Of a DNA stretch of 9,535 nucleotides, positions 6,237-9,535 are shown in pieces. The translations under genes were made by a program, and so were the position numbers. The notes below the pieces were generated by a model. That model saw only the letters and a list, made by a program, of their open reading frames with translations, did no database searches and was not told the origin of the DNA. The stretch spans positions 1 through 9,535 of the forward strand of contig CAYYGL010000185.1 of assembly GCA_964471235.1 (NCBI GenBank), read 5' to 3'. The DNA is from CAYYGL01 sp964471235. GTDB lineage: Bacteria; Calditrichota; Calditrichia; RBG-13-44-9; J075. How positions within the stretch are numbered: the first letter of the stretch is position 1; each line of letters begins with the position of its first letter.

Positions 6237-7353
6237 TTATCCTCCCGCCTTTGCCAATTGCGGCGCTTTTAGTAAATAGGCATAGATAAAGTCATCGATT
6301 TCGCCATCCATCACCCGCTGAATATCACCGGTTTCATGACCGGTGCGATGGTCTTTGACCATGTTATAGGGATGAAAGACATAGGAACGGATCTGGTTCC
6401 CCCAGGCGATATCCGATTTGCTGTCTTCCAATTTCTGCCGCCGCGCCTGTTCTTCCTCCATTTTTTTTTGATAAAGCCGGGCTTTCAGGATTTTCATGGC
6501 ATTGGCTTTGTTCTTATACTGAGAGCGCTCACTCTGGCAGGTCACCACGATATTGGTGGGGATGTGGGTAATGCGCACCGCGGAGTCGGTACGGTTCACA
6601 TGCTGCCCACCGGCACCGCTGGCGCGATAGGTGTCAATTCGCAAATCATTGGGGTTAATTTCGACTTCAAAATCTTCATCGATTTCCGGCAGCACAAACA
6701 CCGAGGCAAAGGAAGTATGGCGTCTTCCGCTGGCATCAAACGGGGAAATACGTACCAGACGGTGCACCCCAATCTCGGACTTTAAAAAACCGAAAACGTA
6801 ATCTCCCTTAATTTCGATGGTTACACTTTTTATCCCGGCTTCTTCTCCGGGGAGTATGTCTAAAATCTGGGTTTTATAGCCATGCCGCTCCGCCCATCTC
6901 AAGAACATACGCATTAGCATCTGCGCCCAATCCTGGCTTTCGGTGCCACCGGCGCCCGGATGAATGGTTAAAATGGCGTTCTTCTTATCTTCCGGCTCGG
7001 AGAGCAGCCCCTTCAACTCCAGTTCCTGCACCGCCTTCAAAATCTGGCGGCTTTCGGTATCTACTTCCGAGATGACCGCTTGATCGTCGGCTTCTCTTGC
7101 CATCTCCAGCATCAATTCCAGGTCTTCCAATTCACCGGTATACCGTTTCCAGGACTCTACCCGTTCTTTTTTTTCACTCAATTGTTTTAAAATTTGCTGG
7201 GCGTATTCAGGATTATCCCAGAAACCGGTTTCGCCGCTTTTCTTTTCTAATTCCTCAACCTCCTTTTGTAACGTATCGATTTCAAAGATACCCCCGAAGG
7301 TTGTCCAGAATTTCTTTACTTTTTTTTAATCTGTTCAGAATGTCTTCAACCAT
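6237..7353 (-). CDS. prfB: Peptide chain release factor 2 (RF2), with programmed +1 frameshift
   Basis: RF2 reads UGA and UAA stop codons on the ribosome and triggers peptide release. The 5' part starts at ATG 7353 (AGGA five bases upstream) and runs 23 codons, ending LDNLRGYL, to an in-frame TGA at 7284-7282. A +1 shift there continues at GAA (7283) into the main frame, giving about 371 residues against 365 in E. coli. Motifs (full-length numbering) are GAGGTESQDWA (about 133-143), the stop-codon-reading tripeptide SPF (203-205) and the GGQ peptidyl-hydrolase motif (248-250), near the E. coli positions. An annotation beginning at TTG 7181 would lose the first 57 residues. Expected regulation is autogenous: scarce RF2 slows reading of the UGA and favours the shift. 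The SpoIID gene lies 94 bases upstream on the same strand. Confidence 0.96.
7282..7296 (-). promoter_or_regulatory. prfB +1 programmed frameshift site
   Basis: On the minus strand the codons are CGG GGG TAT CTT TGA, with the slippery CTT at 7287-7285 and the stop at 7284-7282. The G-rich stretch three bases before CTT acts as the internal Shine-Dalgarno-like stimulator, as in the E. coli signal AGG GGG TAT CTT TGA, from which it differs by one base. After the slip the ribosome reads GAA. Confidence 0.95.
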
Positions 7354-7447
7354 GATCTTCCTGTTGGTTTAATGAACGTATTGTTGGCACTCTATAAAAC
7401 GGATTATCACGCCGGAAAAACGTTCCGTTGCCTTTTCCCGTCCCCCT

Positions 7448-9058
7448 TTACCCCAAATCCATTTCGTAAATGGAATGAATCTGGCAGGATTCAAAATAAT
7501 GCTCTAAAATCTGTTGAGAGGTATAATTTTCGACCGCCATAACAGCGGCGCCGGTTTTGCACATCCCCACGCCATGCCCCTGTCCGGCGCCGACAAACGT
7601 AAAGGAGATGGGCGTGCCGGTATCATCCAATTCCCGTTCAGTTAAAAAACAGGAACTGGGTAAGCGTTCGTAAGAAAGGGCTTCTCGAATATTCAATTCG
7701 CCCCGGATACGGTAATTTCTCAAGCTGCCAATCAGTTCCACTTCCAGCAGCCTTCCGGAACAGCCGCGGGTAATGGGGATGATTTCAAACAGAATCCCGA
7801 TGTCTTCCCCGGTTTTTTTGCGGATAATTTCTTCTAATTCCCGTCGGGAATAATCCACTTCCCAACGGAAGTATTTTTTCACCCGCTCCAGGGATTCCGG
7901 CACCTGCCGTCCCTTTAAATTACACCAGGCTTCCGGGCGAGAGTTTATCCATTTCCGAACGGTCGCTTCATCGCTTAAATCGGCAAACTCCTTGATTTCC
8001 TTTTTCCAATCATAGCGCCCGCTAAAAAAACTGCCTTCGTTTTTTTCTCCGTCGCTGGTAGCATCTTCGGTATGACCGCCGCATATCAAATGAAAAGGCG
8101 TATCCCGCACAAAGTTATCGGCAAAAATTACCTGCCCTTCGGTCATCTCCACGGCTTTCTCGATCCCATCATCTTCAAAATCTTCTCCGAAATAGCGCAG
8201 CGTCTCCCCGGTATGACAATAATCATACGGCTCCCCCAGGTTCCGATGCTCAATACGCGCCATGGCTTCGCTCCGGCAGACAATCGCCAGGCTTTTGGAA
8301 AATTCCAGGGGCAGTTCCCGACCAATTTCCGAATAGATCACCCGTTTCAAATAAGATTCCAGGGGAATCTCGCTTATCCCCATCAAATTCCCCTGCTGGT
8401 CAAAGCGGAACTCGATGGTGCCGTTATATACCAGGTCTTTAAAATGATTTTTCTGTAAAATATCATCAAAGGTGCGAATGCCGAAAATTTTTACCTTGGT
8501 CTGCACATCCTCCGGGACAATCCGGACCACCTGTTCTACCTCAGCCGATTTATCATATTCCGCATCAAAAATTTCCAGAACGCCCTGGGGCTCTTTAATC
8601 ATCTCCCGCTCCAGCCGGGGAATAAATTCCGGTTGAAATTGCTTAAATGCCCGACGTGCTTCCAGTTCGGTTGGAAAATTGCCCGCTGTGAGCATATATT
8701 TGGTGTTGTTGTTAATTTTGCGATTTTCTAAAAAAATATCGCCGCCCACCACCTGAATCTTTGCTTTTTCATCAATGTGCTGGGCACGTTTCAACTTCTG
8801 TTCCACACGCGCTTTATCAAAAGATTCGTAAAGAACCAAAAAATACCGGCTTTTCCCGGGCTTACTTTCTTTTATCTTTACCCGCCATTTTAAAGAGGAT
8901 TTTACTTTCCGGATAATTTCATTTCCTTCCCCATCTTCCACATTGAATTTACCCATTACTTTAAAATCCACATACTCCTGCCCTTTGAACACGCTAATTC
9001 GAAAGAGAGGCTGTCCTTTCCAATGCCTTAAATGAATTTTACGCCCGCTGGATTCCAT
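7448..9058 (-). CDS. SpoIID/LytB domain protein with SPOR-like segment
   Basis: The product is about 536 residues. The SpoIID core begins near IPLESYLKRVIYSEIG (about residues 231-246 from the ATG start), where the Glu of SEIG (E244) corresponds to the catalytic Glu of B. subtilis SpoIID, a lytic transglycosylase acting on peptidoglycan strands lacking stem peptides. Further blocks are YDYCHTGE, LICGGHTED (about 325-333) and the C-terminal GAGQGHGVGMCKTGAA (about 491-506). A segment near residues 119-145 (KYMLTAGNFPTELEARRAFKQF in pieces) resembles a SPOR repeat. No signal peptide or membrane segment is visible although the target is outside the membrane, and a stop lies in frame upstream. 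The likely start is ATG 9058, preceded by AAAGAG; TTG 9064 is the alternative. Its role outside sporulation is inferred to be cell-wall remodelling. Confidence 0.88.
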   Translation of the reverse strand: MESSGRKIHLRHWKGQPLFRISVFKGQEYVDFKVMGKFNVEDGEGNEIIRKVKSSLKWRVKIKESKPGKSRYFLVLYESFDKARVEQKLKRAQHIDEKAKIQVVGGDIFLENRKINNNTKYMLTAGNFPTELEARRAFKQFQPEFIPRLEREMIKEPQGVLEIFDAEYDKSAEVEQVVRIVPEDVQTKVKIFGIRTFDDILQKNHFKDLVYNGTIEFRFDQQGNLMGISEIPLESYLKRVIYSEIGRELPLEFSKSLAIVCRSEAMARIEHRNLGEPYDYCHTGETLRYFGEDFEDDGIEKAVEMTEGQVIFADNFVRDTPFHLICGGHTEDATSDGEKNEGSFFSGRYDWKKEIKEFADLSDEATVRKWINSRPEAWCNLKGRQVPESLERVKKYFRWEVDYSRRELEEIIRKKTGEDIGILFEIIPITRGCSGRLLEVELIGSLRNYRIRGELNIREALSYERLPSSCFLTERELDDTGTPISFTFVGAGQGHGVGMCKTGAAVMAVENYTSQQILEHYFESCQIHSIYEMDLG

Positions 9059-9108
9059 ACGCAACTCTTTAGTTATATGAATACGTTGTTATTTTCATAA
9101 AACTTTTT

Positions 9109-9137
9109 AATGTAGTATTTTTTTTCCCGAAAATCAA
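9109..9137 (-). promoter_or_regulatory. Candidate sigma-70-like promoter of the SpoIID gene
   Basis: On the minus strand TTGATT (9137-9132) and TACATT (9114-9109) are separated by exactly 17 bases. Each matches four of six consensus positions. Transcription would start near 9102, about 44 bases before ATG 9058. Confidence 0.4.
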
Positions 9138-9247
9138 TACCCGATAAGTCGGTACGATCGCATCGTTGAGATAAATCGAGAAGAACTCACATAGCCATGT
9201 AGGAAACCTGATTCATTCGTCCCAATATGATCCCGTCTCCAACGGAG

Positions 9248-9304
9248 CCACAGTTGCCAATGACAACCTCACTCCCGAGGGGATCACGTTGTGACACATT
9301 GTGG
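9248..9304. repeat. Imperfect long inverted repeat / hairpin
   Basis: CCACA (9248-9252) and CAATGACAAC (9258-9267) pair with GTTGT (9288-9292) and CATTGTGG (9297-9304), leaving short bulges on both sides and a loop that contains CCTC/GAGG. It could be a structured RNA or part of a dispersed repeat; no coding role is seen. Confidence 0.4.
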
Positions 9305-9433
9305 CGGCATCCCGTTGTGAGTGGTGGGATAAACCGCAGAGACGCGGCGGTCGCAGCGTGGTTAAGATTAAACGTGCGTTCGACGACACCTGAAATAGAA
9401 CACAAAAGAAACAAATAACGCTGATTGACACGG

Positions 9434-9448
9434 ATGATGAGTCATCAT
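9434..9448. repeat. Perfect odd palindrome ATGATGA-G-TCATCAT
   Basis: Seven-base arms flank a single central G. No gene is adjacent, so an operator role is not supported; it more likely belongs to the surrounding repetitive intergenic sequence. Confidence 0.45.
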
Positions 9449-9498
9449 ATTCAAAAAATCCGCGCACACCCGGGTCCATCTGCGTTTGATTTTTCTGA

Positions 9499-9515
9499 TG
9501 TCAATCGGATTGACA
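9499..9515. repeat. Perfect odd palindrome TGTCAATC-G-GATTGACA
   Basis: Eight-base arms flank a single central G, the same layout as the dyad at 9434-9448. It lies 20 bases from the window edge, so what it adjoins cannot be seen. Confidence 0.45.
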
Positions 9516-9535
9516 ACCGGACGCATCTCCCCTAT

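Larger units (their letters stand above)
9065..9535. other. Non-coding, dyad-rich intergenic region
   Basis: No convincing gene is present; frames of up to 88 codons on either strand are low in information and cross hairpin structures. The part from about 9190 to the window end is higher in G+C than 9065-9130. It carries a long imperfect hairpin (9248-9304), two odd palindromes (9434-9448 and 9499-9515) and a phrase near 9329-9358 (ACCGCAGAGACGCGG) of a type I recall from dispersed intergenic sequence in several uncultured phyla. Confidence 0.55.

Noticed and set aside
7413..7427. Hairpin CGGAA/TTCCG between the SpoIID gene and prfB
   Set aside because: A 5-bp stem without a following T-run on the minus strand; not enough for a terminator, and the two genes may be co-transcribed.
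9213..9479. An 88-codon minus-strand frame in the right-hand intergenic block
   Set aside because: It crosses the hairpin and one palindrome, has no family resemblance and lacks a ribosome binding site, so it is treated as non-coding repeat sequence.
1..9535. CRISPR array, tRNA, rRNA, insertion sequence or phage genes
   Set aside because: No regularly spaced repeats, cloverleaf, rRNA segment, transposase or integrase motif was found on either strand.

Overview
The window looks like a chromosomal segment of a Gram-negative-type bacterium with moderate G+C. The features that suggest this are a serine palmitoyltransferase beside a bacterial ceramide-synthase-like acyltransferase, a large SpoIID/LytB protein in a non-sporulation context, and a prfB that needs a +1 frameshift. 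The protein styles recall the FCB group and neighbouring candidate phyla (Calditrichota/KSB1-like). That placement is an impression from sequence style, not a phylogenetic result.

Layout. Positions 1-358 hold no convincing gene, only a short palindrome followed by T residues. Positions 359-876 (+) carry two overlapping small genes, a putative BECR/RelE-like nuclease and a DUF2283 protein, resembling a toxin-antitoxin pair. Positions 912-3456 (-) carry a serine palmitoyltransferase followed by a YghO/bCerS-like GNAT acyltransferase, the probable first and second chemical steps of bacterial ceramide synthesis. They are separated by a short structured element bounded by 8-bp inverted repeats. 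Positions 3780-4823 (+) encode a membrane-anchored M28-family peptidase homologue whose active-site motifs look altered. Positions 4937-9064 (-) carry, in transcription order, a SpoIID/LytB-domain protein, peptide chain release factor 2 (prfB, including its frameshift-dependent first 23 codons), and a NifS/IscS-type cysteine desulfurase. Positions 9065-9535 are non-coding and rich in dyads, resembling a dispersed intergenic repeat with a promoter-like sequence for the SpoIID gene.

How the genes work together. SPT would make 3-ketosphinganine from serine and an acyl thioester, and the GNAT protein would N-acylate the long-chain base. The reductase and activation genes known from Caulobacter are not in this window. 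The cysteine desulfurase supplies sulfur for Fe-S or thio-cofactors, RF2 terminates at UGA/UAA, and SpoIID acts on peptidoglycan. These three share a strand and may be co-transcribed, but they have no obvious shared pathway. No tRNA, rRNA, CRISPR array, transposase or phage gene was seen.
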